DNA of 64,000 bases from Spirosoma panaciterrae DSM 21099 (GCF_000374025.1 NZ_KB893195.1:124001-188000); one strand, 5' to 3'; counted from the first letter of the stretch, positions 35,784 through 44,469 are shown. The notes: generated by a model from the sequence alone, not told the origin. Numbers and translations: made by a program.

Positions 35784-35813
35784 AAACAAAAAGAACGGTA
35801 CACCGACCGTTCT
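35784..35813 (-). terminator. Terminator-like hairpin in the greA leader
   Basis: On the minus strand the stem AGAACGGT/ACCGTTCT with a 6-nt loop is followed directly by TTTTTGTTTT. It lies 50 bp upstream of the greA start and no other minus-strand gene precedes it, so it may act on the greA transcript itself. The rest of the 311-bp gap to fmt (35814-36045) shows nothing recognisable. Confidence 0.6.
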
Positions 35814-36045
35814 GCAACCAAATTGGTTTTCTTTGCAGACACGTCAGAGTCGCCGTCGGATACCCGAAGCAAGCGATTCAGGAATATAAAAAATGGTTCG
35901 TCGCATAGGCTGTGCCAGTAAGCGGCTAATCACGTTTCTACTGTCATGCGATTGGAGCAGCGCATTGATGAGACAAAAATAGAAAGAGTTCCGCGCTATA
36001 TCAACACATAGGCAATTGACCTGTTAAAAACTGATTTACTGATTC

Positions 36046-36969
36046 ATGTCGACACCCCTTCGCATCATATTCATGGGTACGCCCGATTTTGCTGTTGCCA
36101 GCCTACAACGATTACTCGGGGCGGGTTTCCAGGTCGTTGCCGTTGTTACGGCACCCGACCGCCCATCGGGTCGTGGTCTGCAACTGACTTCGTCGCCCGT
36201 AAAAAAAGCTGCCGAAGCCGCTAATTTACCGATTCTGCAACCCGAAAAGCTACGCGACCCCGCTTTTCTGGAACAACTGGCGAGCTACCAGGCCGATTTG
36301 CAGGTGGTAGTTGCCTTTCGGATGCTTCCTGAGGTAGTCTGGGCGATGCCTACTATAGGAACGTTTAACCTGCATGGCTCATTGTTGCCGCAGTACCGGG
36401 GAGCCGCTCCGATCAACTGGGCCGTTATCAATGGCGAAACCGAAACAGGCGTTACGACTTTCTTCATCGAGAAAGAAATTGATACCGGCCAAATGATTTT
36501 TCAGGATCAAGAACCCATCTACCCCAGCGACACAGCCGGAACTTTACATGACCGACTCATGGAACGAGGGGCCAATCTGGTCGTAAAAACAGTCCGGGCC
36601 ATTGAAGCCGGAGACTATCCACGCATTCCCCAACCCACAGCCGACGAACTAAAACCTGCTCCCAAACTCAGTCGCGAAACCACAGAAATCAATTGGAATC
36701 AGTCGGTTCTTGCGATTCGTAATTTCGTGCGGGGATTATCTCCTTATCCGGCTGCCTGGACCCTCATCAACGGCAAAGTGTTCAAACTGTATGAGGTCTC
36801 GGTTGCCAACGAATCGCCTTTTGCCGCCGAACCTGGTCAAGCCTATTCCGATAACAAAAAAACAATTCTGGTTCGGGCTGGCGATGGCTGGCTACAGATC
36901 GAATCGCTCCAGGCCGAAGGCAAGCGACGGATGACCACCGAGGAGTTTTTGCGGGGGAATAAATTGTAA
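36046..36969 (+). CDS. fmt: Methionyl-tRNA formyltransferase
   Basis: Fmt formylates initiator Met-tRNA using 10-formyltetrahydrofolate. The 307-residue length fits. The N-terminal start IIFMGTPDFAVASLQ, the folate-site region VVAFRMLPEVVW and the catalytic FNLHGSLLPQYRGAAPINW with Asn and His are all present, as is EKEIDTGQMI. The C-terminal OB-like domain contains RGLSPYPAAW. It is divergent from greA. Confidence 0.96.
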   Translation: MSTPLRIIFMGTPDFAVASLQRLLGAGFQVVAVVTAPDRPSGRGLQLTSSPVKKAAEAANLPILQPEKLRDPAFLEQLASYQADLQVVVAFRMLPEVVWAMPTIGTFNLHGSLLPQYRGAAPINWAVINGETETGVTTFFIEKEIDTGQMIFQDQEPIYPSDTAGTLHDRLMERGANLVVKTVRAIEAGDYPRIPQPTADELKPAPKLSRETTEINWNQSVLAIRNFVRGLSPYPAAWTLINGKVFKLYEVSVANESPFAAEPGQAYSDNKKTILVRAGDGWLQIESLQAEGKRRMTTEEFLRGNKL

Positions 36970-37050
36970 GCCTGGGTTGTTGTAAAAAGTAAGTGATATA
37001 CAGCGCAAACGCGAACGTAAAAAACGAGCTGCGACAAAGATTACGAGAGG

Positions 37051-37506
37051 CTATTGCCCGGGTGGGGCATAGGTCTTTTTGAAGTCAAAAGCCAGTTCGG
37101 TAGTGCCATTTTCCTGAAGATACGCCAATTTATCAACGGCTTCCTGCACGGTAGGCAGATGCCCGGCGGGTACCCACCACAAGGCCATATACACCGTGCC
37201 GAACCGGTGAAACCACTCGGCTCGACGTTTCAAAAAATCAGTATGAAACGTTTTGTACGTAAACGCTTTGAGGCTTTCCAGGTTCTCCCAGACGGATAGG
37301 TTGATGATGACCTGCTCATCGTCGAACGGGCTGATGCTGGTCGCATTGTTCGATTCATCTTTGAGCCGCCACACAAAACCCGCGCTGTTTTCAGCCAGGG
37401 CGTTCACCCGGTCCAGATTGTCGGCAAACTCGGCCATAACGGGGTCGTCTATTGATACTCCCTTCATTTTGGCAATGTTAATCTCAGCCAGGTGGTAAGT
37501 CATCAT
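37051..37506 (-). CDS. DUF3291 protein
   Basis: The 151-residue protein has the DUF3291 dimeric alpha/beta-barrel type layout: AEINIAKMKGVSIDDPVMAEF at the start, then GFVWRLKDE, VIINLSVWENLESLKAFTYKT and WFHRFGTVYMALWWVPAGHLPT. These small proteins are related to monooxygenase-like barrels, but no function is established. It is the last gene of a minus-strand run of reductase genes. The start is one of two adjacent ATGs. Confidence 0.85.
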   Translation of the reverse strand: MMTYHLAEINIAKMKGVSIDDPVMAEFADNLDRVNALAENSAGFVWRLKDESNNATSISPFDDEQVIINLSVWENLESLKAFTYKTFHTDFLKRRAEWFHRFGTVYMALWWVPAGHLPTVQEAVDKLAYLQENGTTELAFDFKKTYAPPGQ

Positions 37507-37515
37507 GTCAACAAT

Positions 37516-37551
37516 AGAGCAATCTTATGAAACAGAGCAATCTTATGAAAT
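37516..37551. repeat. Tandem 18-bp duplication
   Basis: AGAGCAATCTTATGAAA occurs at 37516 and again at 37534, as two 18-bp units differing only in their last base. It spans the end of the NAD(P)-binding protein gene and the gap before the DUF3291 gene, so the C-terminus of the former may have been changed by it. Confidence 0.85.
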
Positions 37552-38526
37552 AGATAGATAAATCCGCAGAAAAGCACCCTGAAGTTTCTGGAGTACCGTC
37601 GCTGCCGGAGCCTTACTATACGCAGGTGCAAATTTTTCTCGGGCAAATTTATCCAGCGTCGTTGGGGTTGTGTTGTGCGCTGTGCGGGGCTCGCCATGAA
37701 CGCTGGAAGAATTAATACGCTCGTTGGTTTCGGCCAGCAACTGCGCCACATTGGCCGATATGGTTCCCGAGCTTTTCAGCCCTTTGATCATGACGGCTTT
37801 CGGGAATTTCAGGTAGCGCAACGAAGGGGTACCGATAGACGCCCCCAGGATGGCGGTCACCTCGTTCATTGTGTAGTCACGCGGCCCCTGAAGATAATGG
37901 ATAACCTTCCCCGAAAAGTCTAATCGCTTCAGATACGCTGCCGCTACCATCCCGATATCCCGGCTATCGATACAGGGAAAGGCAAAGTCCGGGTCAATCG
38001 AAAGGCCGTTGATACCTGCCATTTTTATAAGCCCGATACCGTAAATGAAATTGTCCATGAACCACACGGCTCGCAAATGCACTACGTTGAGGCTGGGAAG
38101 GCTGTTCAGCAGGGTCTCCATCAGATAACAGCCGTAAATGGTGCCTTTCCTATCCGACAGTTCAGCTCCCCAACTGCTTAGAAACACGACATGCGTAAGA
38201 CCAGCCGCTCGGATGGCTTCCACGATATGCTCGTTGTACTGACGCTGTTCGTCATGCAGATTGGGCGAGAGCGTATCGCCGGGCGTCAGCACAAAGGCGG
38301 CTTTGGCACCGGCAAACGCACGGTTCAGAAACGCCTGATCGAGCAGGGAGCCCGGCCATAGTTCAGCCCCCTGCTCGGACAGTTCCTTCAGTTTATCGGC
38401 ATGCCGGGCTACCGCCCTTACGCCGACATTGGCTTTGAGTAGCTGGTGAGCCACAACACTCCCCACCCGGCCAGAAGCTCCCAGAACAACAATTGGTCGG
38501 TCGTCAGATCTCAGTTTATCGTTCAT
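37543..38526 (-). CDS. NmrA/atypical SDR family NAD(P)-binding protein
   Basis: The 327-residue protein has an N-terminal Rossmann fold with VVLGASGRVGSVVAHQLL (GxxGxxG) and the atypical-SDR layout of NmrA and NAD(P)H-binding quinone reductases: GSLLDQAFLNRAFAGAKAAFVLTP, VVFLSSWGAEL and later VIHYLQGPRDYTMNEVTAIL. The C-terminus is longer than usual and may be affected by an 18-bp duplication. It is the fifth gene of the run starting at 41612. The reaction is unknown. Confidence 0.83.
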   Translation of the reverse strand: MNDKLRSDDRPIVVLGASGRVGSVVAHQLLKANVGVRAVARHADKLKELSEQGAELWPGSLLDQAFLNRAFAGAKAAFVLTPGDTLSPNLHDEQRQYNEHIVEAIRAAGLTHVVFLSSWGAELSDRKGTIYGCYLMETLLNSLPSLNVVHLRAVWFMDNFIYGIGLIKMAGINGLSIDPDFAFPCIDSRDIGMVAAAYLKRLDFSGKVIHYLQGPRDYTMNEVTAILGASIGTPSLRYLKFPKAVMIKGLKSSGTISANVAQLLAETNERINSSSVHGEPRTAHNTTPTTLDKFAREKFAPAYSKAPAATVLQKLQGAFLRIYLSIS

Positions 38527-38544
38527 GCGAAGGTAGTTTATTGA

Positions 38545-39330
38545 TCAGCGTTTTGCCCAGAAGGGCGCGCCTTTAAGCATGGCTGATTCGGTCGCTAGGC
38601 CATCGCTCGACACCACAAATACGTTGCCTTCGTCAGGCGTGGGCCATTGGTTAGCGAAGGCCACAACGGCGTCGGCAACGTCTTCTTTGGTTTGCGCCTG
38701 GGTCATTCCAGCTACGAAAACGTCTTCCGAAACGCCCGTAAACGCTGCGTATTTAGGCACGACAACATCACCAACGCCGGTATCTTTCATGAGTCGCCAG
38801 GGGACTAGCGTCAGGAAGCGTAAGCCAAGTCCCCCTCGGTTCGAGGCTAGCTGAGCGTAGTTGGCCAGAAACATCTGCATCCGCTTGGAACCCGCATAGC
38901 CGCCCGAAATCGGTGAGCCACCGATGGCCGCCCCACTGGATAGGAAGACGATCAGAGTGCCCGCTTTGGCTGGCCTTTTGAGAGCATATTGGGTCAGCAG
39001 ATAGGCCGCTTTCACATCGGTATTCCAGTTCGTACTGAAGGTTTCCCAGTCCAGGTCAACGACCGGTTGAGAAGGGGGCATGGCTCCACCCGCGAGAATC
39101 ACCAAGTCGGGAGATTCCTGAAATACGGTTTCAATGGTGGCGGTGTCCGTCATATCGGCCTGTAGCGTACGCACACTGGGCCATTGGCGAACAAGCTCGG
39201 CGAGCGAGTTGGGGTTTCTCGCCACTACCCGTACATCGGCACCCTCCTGCAGAAGGGCTTCAACAATGGCGCGACCAGTACCCCGGCTACCGCCAATAAC
39301 GACTGCTTTTTTACTGTTTAGACGTTGCAT
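38545..39330 (-). CDS. Short-chain dehydrogenase/reductase
   Basis: The 261-residue protein is a classical SDR: nucleotide-binding GGSRGTGRAI, ILAGGA in place of NNAG, the catalytic Ser in VFLSSGAA and Tyr-Lys in YAGSK. It lies 18 bp upstream of the NmrA-like gene in the same transcriptional direction. The NADP-binding region VVARN after the second strand suggests preference for NADP. The substrate is unknown. Confidence 0.88.
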   Translation of the reverse strand: MQRLNSKKAVVIGGSRGTGRAIVEALLQEGADVRVVARNPNSLAELVRQWPSVRTLQADMTDTATIETVFQESPDLVILAGGAMPPSQPVVDLDWETFSTNWNTDVKAAYLLTQYALKRPAKAGTLIVFLSSGAAIGGSPISGGYAGSKRMQMFLANYAQLASNRGGLGLRFLTLVPWRLMKDTGVGDVVVPKYAAFTGVSEDVFVAGMTQAQTKEDVADAVVAFANQWPTPDEGNVFVVSSDGLATESAMLKGAPFWAKR

Positions 39331-39448
39331 AAATTAGGTTGCGTGCTTCACTCAGCACGGGGTGATGGATTCGTTTGTGTTCGCCCTGGGTCGCTCAGTT
39401 AGCCATGATGCGAATCGCTTTCAAGACGGGTATTTACCAGGGCATTTT

Positions 39449-39826
39449 CTAATAGAAAAACTGTTCAACTACGATCTGTCCGGCTTTTACTTCGTAGACC
39501 ATGAGTTCCTCAATCTTTATCCGGCCAAACCCCTCTACGGTAATATCAAAGCTCCTGCCAACTGCAAAATGATTGCCACCGATGACGGGGTGGGTCGTGT
39601 AAGCGCCGTGAAAATCCAGTACCTTTTTAACCCAGTTTTCTCCCTTCTGCCGAACGGCGAGTTTACCTTCTGCATTCTTAAAATAGGGGGAGTTTGGTGG
39701 TTCAATGCTTCTCACCGTATCGGCAAAAAGCTCGTCGTGAATGTCGAACCACTTTTCTTGCTGAGCGAGCTCGTCAAACCGTGCCGCAACCTCCTCGGTT
39801 GTCAGCGTTGTTTTGCTTGGGGTCAT
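39449..39826 (-). CDS. SnoaL-like/NTF2-fold protein
   Basis: The 125-residue protein has the cone-shaped NTF2-like layout: an N-terminal helical part (TEEVAARFDELAQQEKWFDIHDELFADTVRSIEPP) and beta strands including NHFAVGRSFDITVEG and KIEELMVYEVKAGQIVVEQFFY. Such proteins are small isomerases or ligand-binding proteins. It lies within the SDR run and could act on the same metabolite; this is inference. Confidence 0.78.
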   Translation of the reverse strand: MTPSKTTLTTEEVAARFDELAQQEKWFDIHDELFADTVRSIEPPNSPYFKNAEGKLAVRQKGENWVKKVLDFHGAYTTHPVIGGNHFAVGRSFDITVEGFGRIKIEELMVYEVKAGQIVVEQFFY

Positions 39827-39886
39827 GTGCTTTATTGTTAGATTGTATTGGAGGCTGAAGTTGTGTTGTTGAGATCGGTGGTCGTC

Positions 39887-40750
39887 TCAGCTCAGCATGG
39901 CCTGCATGCCAAAAGTGGTCAGGAACTGCTCGTACTGCTCCTTCACGGAATCATTCGCCTTTACGGTGAAGCTACCAGCGACGGGGTCAACCACGGTCCG
40001 TAAAGGTCGTTGACCGGCGGGGGTGTCTATCAGGCTAATGATCGCATCGGCAACCTGTTGCGGGTCTGGCTTCAGGGTGTCGAACAGTTGGGCGACCCCG
40101 GCTCCCATCTGACCGGGGACATGCGCCAGCTCACCATAGCTAGCAATAACGGTTGTGTCTGACCCACTGACAATTTTGCCGAAAATCTCCGTTGGGAAGG
40201 CCCCCGGCTGCACCATGACCACATCCACGCCCAGGGGTCTTACTTCATAATGCAACCCTTCGGTCAGTCCTTCAACGGCAAATTTGGCGCTGTTGTACAC
40301 GGTCTGAAACGGAACCGAAAAGCGGCCCGCCACACTGGATATATTGATGATTAATCCTTCTTTCTGCTGACGCATAGGTGGCAAAACGGCTCGGATAAGT
40401 CGCCAGGGTCCTTTCACGTCTACGTCCATGACGTTGTCGAGGTCATCGTCGGTGAATGTTTCCGTGATGCCGGTAGCATACAGTCCGGCATTATTGATCA
40501 GCACATCGATACGGCCCTCTCTATCCAGAATAGTAGTTACTGCCTTGGTTACTAGCGCGCTACTGGTAACGTCGACATCCAGTACGGTTATACCCGCCTG
40601 TTGCATTAGTGCCTGCGCCTTATCGGCGTTTCGACCGTTTACGTCACGCATGGTCGCGTAGACACGATGCCCCGATGCGGCACAACTCCTGGCCGTGAGC
40701 CAGCCAAATCCACTGTTGGTACCGGTGATTAAAATAACTTTTTTGGTCAT
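39887..40750 (-). CDS. Short-chain dehydrogenase/reductase
   Basis: The 287-residue classical SDR has TGTNSGFGWLTA (TGxxxGxG), NNAG in VLINNAGLYA, Ser in NISSVAG and Tyr-Lys in YNSAKFAVEG, so the catalytic set is complete. After the first strands it reads VYATMRDVNGRN, suggesting NADP use. It belongs to the minus-strand run downstream of the SDR at 40821. Confidence 0.9.
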   Translation of the reverse strand: MTKKVILITGTNSGFGWLTARSCAASGHRVYATMRDVNGRNADKAQALMQQAGITVLDVDVTSSALVTKAVTTILDREGRIDVLINNAGLYATGITETFTDDDLDNVMDVDVKGPWRLIRAVLPPMRQQKEGLIINISSVAGRFSVPFQTVYNSAKFAVEGLTEGLHYEVRPLGVDVVMVQPGAFPTEIFGKIVSGSDTTVIASYGELAHVPGQMGAGVAQLFDTLKPDPQQVADAIISLIDTPAGQRPLRTVVDPVAGSFTVKANDSVKEQYEQFLTTFGMQAMLS

Positions 40751-40820
40751 GTTTTCTGATTGTCAATGAGGTAGACATGTCCGATTTTTCGGACCGCTGC
40801 TCAGTACATAAGGGAACGGA

Positions 40821-41612
40821 TTAGTCGGCAATGGCGCCCAGGCTCATGTTTATCACGGTGCCCATCATGGCGCTTGCGTTATCAGACGCCATGAATGACG
40901 CCACATCGGCCATCTCCTGAAGCGAGGGCAGGCGCTTTCGATGTGTTCGCTCGGCAACTAGCTGCTGAAATTGCTCGCGGGTCATGTTGTACGCCCTGGC
41001 GTGAAGACCGAAAACTTCGTTTATAGTGCCGCTGTCGGGCATTCCGTGTGTCCGAATCCCCAGCACGCGAACGCCTTTCGGGCCCAGTTCAACCGACATA
41101 TCCCGAATCAGTGCTTCCTGGGCAGCCATCGCTACGGCGACCCCACCCATCAGGGGATTGGCAACCCGGGAGGGCGTCGAGGTAACGGTCATAATTACGC
41201 CCGATCCGGTGGCCGCCATTAGCCGTCCGGCCAGTCGTGCGGTGATAAAATTGGCTTGAACGTGGGTCTGAATGGGTGCCATAAACTGATCGAGCGCCAG
41301 GTCGGTGAGTGGAACGCCCTGTAAGGTGGTGTTTCGCAGCCCAACCGCGTTGAATGAAATGTCGAGCTTACCCGCCTGTTCGATCACCCCGTTCAGGTGC
41401 CTCTCAACGGCTCTTTCGTCCAATGCATCGACCTGTGCTGCTTGGGCAGATCCCCCCGCGGCATTAATTTTCGCGGCCAATTCGTCCACCCCTGTCCGTG
41501 AATGTCCGGCCAGGAAAAGCGTGGCCCCCTCCCGGGCGAAGGTCATGGCGACGGTACTTCCGACCGCACCGCTAGCCCCGTAGATAACCGCTACTTTGTT
41601 TGTTAATAGCAT
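40821..41612 (-). CDS. SDR-fold protein lacking the catalytic Tyr-Lys
   Basis: The 263-residue protein has the SDR nucleotide-binding motif GASGAVGSTVA and the fold of the family (AVGLRNTT in the NNAG region, VTSTPSR at the Ser strand). At the place of YxxxK it reads GGVAVAMAAQEAL, so both the Tyr and the Lys are absent. It may be a non-catalytic or altered enzyme. It is the first gene of the run, directly behind a -7 box TACTTTTG, and is divergent from the GlxA-type regulator. Confidence 0.85.
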   Translation of the reverse strand: MLLTNKVAVIYGASGAVGSTVAMTFAREGATLFLAGHSRTGVDELAAKINAAGGSAQAAQVDALDERAVERHLNGVIEQAGKLDISFNAVGLRNTTLQGVPLTDLALDQFMAPIQTHVQANFITARLAGRLMAATGSGVIMTVTSTPSRVANPLMGGVAVAMAAQEALIRDMSVELGPKGVRVLGIRTHGMPDSGTINEVFGLHARAYNMTREQFQQLVAERTHRKRLPSLQEMADVASFMASDNASAMMGTVINMSLGAIAD

Positions 41613-41655
41613 CGTTTTTTGTTGGTTTACTGAATCCTACTCGCTAGGAACGAGG

Positions 41656-41663
41656 CAAAAGTA
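41656..41663 (-). promoter_or_regulatory. -7 box TACTTTTG of the SDR run
   Basis: The minus strand reads TACTTTTG, an exact TAnnTTTG match 43 bp upstream of the start at 41612. The operator candidate TGTCTAG lies just upstream of it. Confidence 0.6.
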
Positions 41664-41694
41664 GTGTCTTGATTTCGGCCTGACAGGGTGTAAA

Positions 41695-41723
41695 CTAGAC
41701 ATTCTTCCGGGTTGATCTAGACA
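41695..41723. promoter_or_regulatory. Direct-repeat operator candidate for the GlxA/AraC regulator
   Basis: CTAGACA occurs at 41695-41701 and again at 41717-41723, a 22-bp spacing equal to two helical turns, which is the usual arrangement of AraC-family binding sites. It lies between the two divergent -7 boxes (41656-41663 minus and 41735-41742 plus). Confidence 0.55.
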
Positions 41724-41734
41724 AAAATCAGCCG

Positions 41735-41742
41735 TAATTTTG
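41735..41742 (+). promoter_or_regulatory. -7 box TAATTTTG of the GlxA/AraC regulator
   Basis: An exact TAnnTTTG match lies 17 bp before the start codon at 41759. GTTG about 20 bp upstream could be a weak -33 element; it overlaps the right copy of the direct repeat. Confidence 0.6.
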
Positions 41743-41758
41743 ATCCAAAAAACGGGTC

Positions 41759-42736
41759 ATGAAACACGTCACCATACTGGTTCCCAAAGGCAACGCCAAC
41801 CTCAGCAGCATAACTGGTTCGCATGAAATTCTGACCAGCGCAGACGCGTACTGGCAGCGGCAGGGCAACAAACCCAGGCTGGAGATCACCCTGGCCAGCA
41901 CCGAATCGGAACTGAAACTGGATGCCGGGTTTGTTACGGTGCATCCGATCCATATCCAGACGATACAGAAGACGGACCTGCTGATTATTCCATCGGCGCC
42001 TTATTCAGCGCAATTGATCCGGGAGAACGAAGCAATGATTGGCTGGATCAGGGAGCAGTATCTGGGCGGGGCCGAAATTGCGAGTATGTGCACGGGAGCT
42101 TTTTTGCTGGCTGCTACCGGCCTGATGGACGGCAGACTATGTTCGACCCACTGGAGCGCGGAAGCCAGTTTCAGGCAGCTATACCCTAAGATTAAGTTGC
42201 AGGCCGATAAACTCATTACGGCCGAGAAAGGCATCTATACCAATGGGGGAGCGTACTCGTTTTTGAACCTGATCCTGTTTTTAGTCGAAAAATATTTTGA
42301 TCGGCAGACCGCTATCTACTGTTCCAAACTATTTCAGATCGATATGGAGCGCAGCTCGCAATCGCCTTTCTTTATTTTTCAAACCCAGAAAAACCATGGC
42401 GATCCCCTGATTGAACAGGCCCAGACGTACATTGAAGAACATTTAAGCGGAAAGATTTCCTTTGAGGCATTAGCCGCTGACCTGGCCATCAGTCGACGCA
42501 ATTTTGACCGGCGTTTTATCAAAGCCACCGGTAATACTCCCGTCGAATATTTGCAGCGGGTAAAAATCGAAGTCGCTAAAAAGTCGTTGGAAAAAGGTCG
42601 CAAATCAATTGTCGACGTGATGGACGAAGTTGGCTATTCCGACGACAAAGCCTTTCGGGAGGTGTTCAGAAAAATAACCAGCCTATCGCCCCTGGAATAT
42701 AGAGCCAAATACAATCGGCACGCTGCTTCTGTATAG
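41759..42736 (+). CDS. AraC family regulator with GATase1/DJ-1-like (GlxA-type) sensor domain
   Basis: The 325-residue protein has a DJ-1/PfpI-like domain at residues 1-190 with the conserved SMCTGAFLLAATGLMDGRLCSTHW, including the nucleophile-elbow Cys. A C-terminal AraC DNA-binding domain (about 215-320) has two helix-turn-helix units: FEALAADLAISRRNFDRRFIKATG and VDVMDEVGYSDDKAFREVFRKITSLSPLEYR. It is divergent from a six-gene reductase run, which is the likely target. A 22-bp spaced direct repeat lies between the two promoters. The signal is unknown. Confidence 0.92.
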   Translation: MKHVTILVPKGNANLSSITGSHEILTSADAYWQRQGNKPRLEITLASTESELKLDAGFVTVHPIHIQTIQKTDLLIIPSAPYSAQLIRENEAMIGWIREQYLGGAEIASMCTGAFLLAATGLMDGRLCSTHWSAEASFRQLYPKIKLQADKLITAEKGIYTNGGAYSFLNLILFLVEKYFDRQTAIYCSKLFQIDMERSSQSPFFIFQTQKNHGDPLIEQAQTYIEEHLSGKISFEALAADLAISRRNFDRRFIKATGNTPVEYLQRVKIEVAKKSLEKGRKSIVDVMDEVGYSDDKAFREVFRKITSLSPLEYRAKYNRHAASV

Positions 42737-42968
42737 CGATGATTGGCAGGGTCAGCCACCTAAACTGAAAACTACTGGGCTTTAAAATGGCTAATAACTT
42801 CTGGGGAAAGTTATTGGCTTATAGGGCGAAAGTAGCTGTGTATGGCAAAAATGAACGACTCTTGGCGTATTGCAGTTGCCGTGATGAAAAACGGCCAGAA
42901 CCGCTCAGAAAAACGTCGGTTAACTTCTAGTAGAAAATGGTTTGCATTTGCGTACAGTCAGCTGGTTT

Positions 42969-43559
42969 TTAGCTGGATATAGCAGCAAAAGCCCGATCAT
43001 AGATTTCGTGAATGAGTGCCGATTTGGCATCGTTGTACTCAGACATATACTTAAAATCCTGATTGGCCAGCATTTTTTTGAGTTGGCTATAGCGCAGTCG
43101 ATCGTCAGCGTTGGCCCGTAACCAATCACGAAATAGCAAATGTCGTTGCGCTTCTATACTACCAAGTGTCCATACATGAAGATTAATATCAGTACCCGGG
43201 CCTTTCAGCATTCGATGTTGTTGCCAGTCTGGCTCACGAATGATTAATTGATAACCGGCCGCTTCCAGAAGGGGAAGATAACTCCGTTCGTCGGCCGAAT
43301 CGGCCACACTTAAATCAATGTCAATAATAGGTTTAGCGGCCAGGCCAGGTACTGCCGTTGAGCCGATATGATCGAGGGCCAAAATGGTAGAGCCTAGAAT
43401 CTGGCGGATACATTTAGCTTCCTGATGAAATAAATCTGACCAATTGGACTGATAATCAATAATTTGAATAGGCTGTGTTAATTGAGGCATTTCCCCAATA
43501 AAAGCCGACCGACTTTGACTTTCACTAAGACGTTGAAAAGGTTGGTGAAGCGGATGCAT
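42969..43559 (-). CDS. GrpB family (UPF0157) nucleotidyltransferase-fold protein
   Basis: GrpB proteins have a nucleotidyltransferase fold; some Gram-positive members are linked to coenzyme metabolism, but the role is generally unknown. The 196-residue protein has the family core ALDHIGSTAVPGLAAKPIIDIDLSV and DINLHVWTLGSIEAQRHLLFRDWLRA. The first 30 residues are not conserved and a later start is possible. The 232 bp between it and the GlxA/AraC gene show no feature. Confidence 0.88.
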   Translation of the reverse strand: MHPLHQPFQRLSESQSRSAFIGEMPQLTQPIQIIDYQSNWSDLFHQEAKCIRQILGSTILALDHIGSTAVPGLAAKPIIDIDLSVADSADERSYLPLLEAAGYQLIIREPDWQQHRMLKGPGTDINLHVWTLGSIEAQRHLLFRDWLRANADDRLRYSQLKKMLANQDFKYMSEYNDAKSALIHEIYDRAFAAISS

Positions 43560-43719
43560 TTTTGGTAAAATTAAAATAGCAACTCAAATCTTATAAAAAG
43601 CATCTAAAAGTGCCCAGAAAGAAAGTCTACATAGGAAGGTAGCAGGCCTGTCTGATTCAGCAAATTTCAAGGGTAGAGGAATCTACAAAAATTTTGCCTT
43701 CACACAGGTCCAGCTTCGT

Positions 43720-43765
43720 CTGTCGGATTTATTCTATTTCGACAAATGATGACCAGCTAGGTTTG
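43720..43765 (+). promoter_or_regulatory. Regulon operator site 1 and -7 box
   Basis: CTGTCGGATTTATTCTAT (43720-43737) is followed after exactly 20 nt by TAGGTTTG (43758-43765), a TAnnTTTG match. The gene start is at 43834. The same motif at the same distance from a -7 box occurs at 47533-47578, 48557-48602 and 51767-51812. The site differs from the others by one base (A instead of G at motif position 12). Confidence 0.75.
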
Positions 43766-43833
43766 CCCCTCCAAAAAAGAGCCGTGAACTGCTCTCTATT
43801 AAATTTTCTTTCTGTTACTATTAATTGCTTATT

Positions 43834-44469
43834 ATGAACGTATTTTCTTTGGGGGCCGCTGGCCTTCTGTTATTAAGTTTTACGGCAACTGCGCAGGTCC
43901 GCCTTGGTGTAATCGGTAGTGGGCAACTGGCTAATCAAAAATATACCGTGAATGCCTATTCCACCAACGGAAATGCTAAGATAGGCTTTCGGGCCGGTAT
44001 CATGCTCGATGCCCCTGTAGCCGACCGCTTATCTATACAGGCTCAACTGGTCTATTCGACAAAGGGGACAAAGCTAAACGAAGCCAACACGGGTTTGAGT
44101 GCCACCGAAACAACCCTAGCCTTCAACTACCTTGAATTGCCACTTCAGTTAACGTACGGATTTAGCGCTGGCACTGGTCGGGTTGTTGTGGGCGCTGGTC
44201 CTTACGTCGGCTATGCATTAAATGGAAAAATAACGGACAACGCGGGTGGGCAGACCACCAGTGAATCGCTTGAGTTTGGGTCTGGTGCAGACCAATCGAA
44301 ACGGCTTGATGTCGGCCTGTACCTATCGGCGGGTTATGAATTAGCATCGGGACCTTTGCTTGCGATTCACTACGCGCCTGGTCTTTACAACATGGCCAAT
44401 TCGAGCGCCGGAAGTATCCGAAATAACACGATAGGGCTTTCAATAGGCTTTTTGTTCGGTGGAAAATAA
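43834..44469 (+). CDS. Outer-membrane beta-barrel protein (PorT-like)
   Basis: The 211-residue protein has a signal peptide (MNVFSLGAAGLLLLSFTATAQ) and alternating beta-strand sequence typical of the OmpA/PorT-like eight-stranded barrels, for example RLSIQAQLVYSTKGTKL, NYLELPLQLTYGF, VVVGAGPYVGYALNGKI and the C-terminal strand TIGLSIGFLFGGK. The ATG at 43834 is chosen; an in-frame TTG lies three codons earlier. Its promoter carries operator site 1, so it is a probable member of the local regulon. Confidence 0.85.
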   Translation: MNVFSLGAAGLLLLSFTATAQVRLGVIGSGQLANQKYTVNAYSTNGNAKIGFRAGIMLDAPVADRLSIQAQLVYSTKGTKLNEANTGLSATETTLAFNYLELPLQLTYGFSAGTGRVVVGAGPYVGYALNGKITDNAGGQTTSESLEFGSGADQSKRLDVGLYLSAGYELASGPLLAIHYAPGLYNMANSSAGSIRNNTIGLSIGFLFGGK

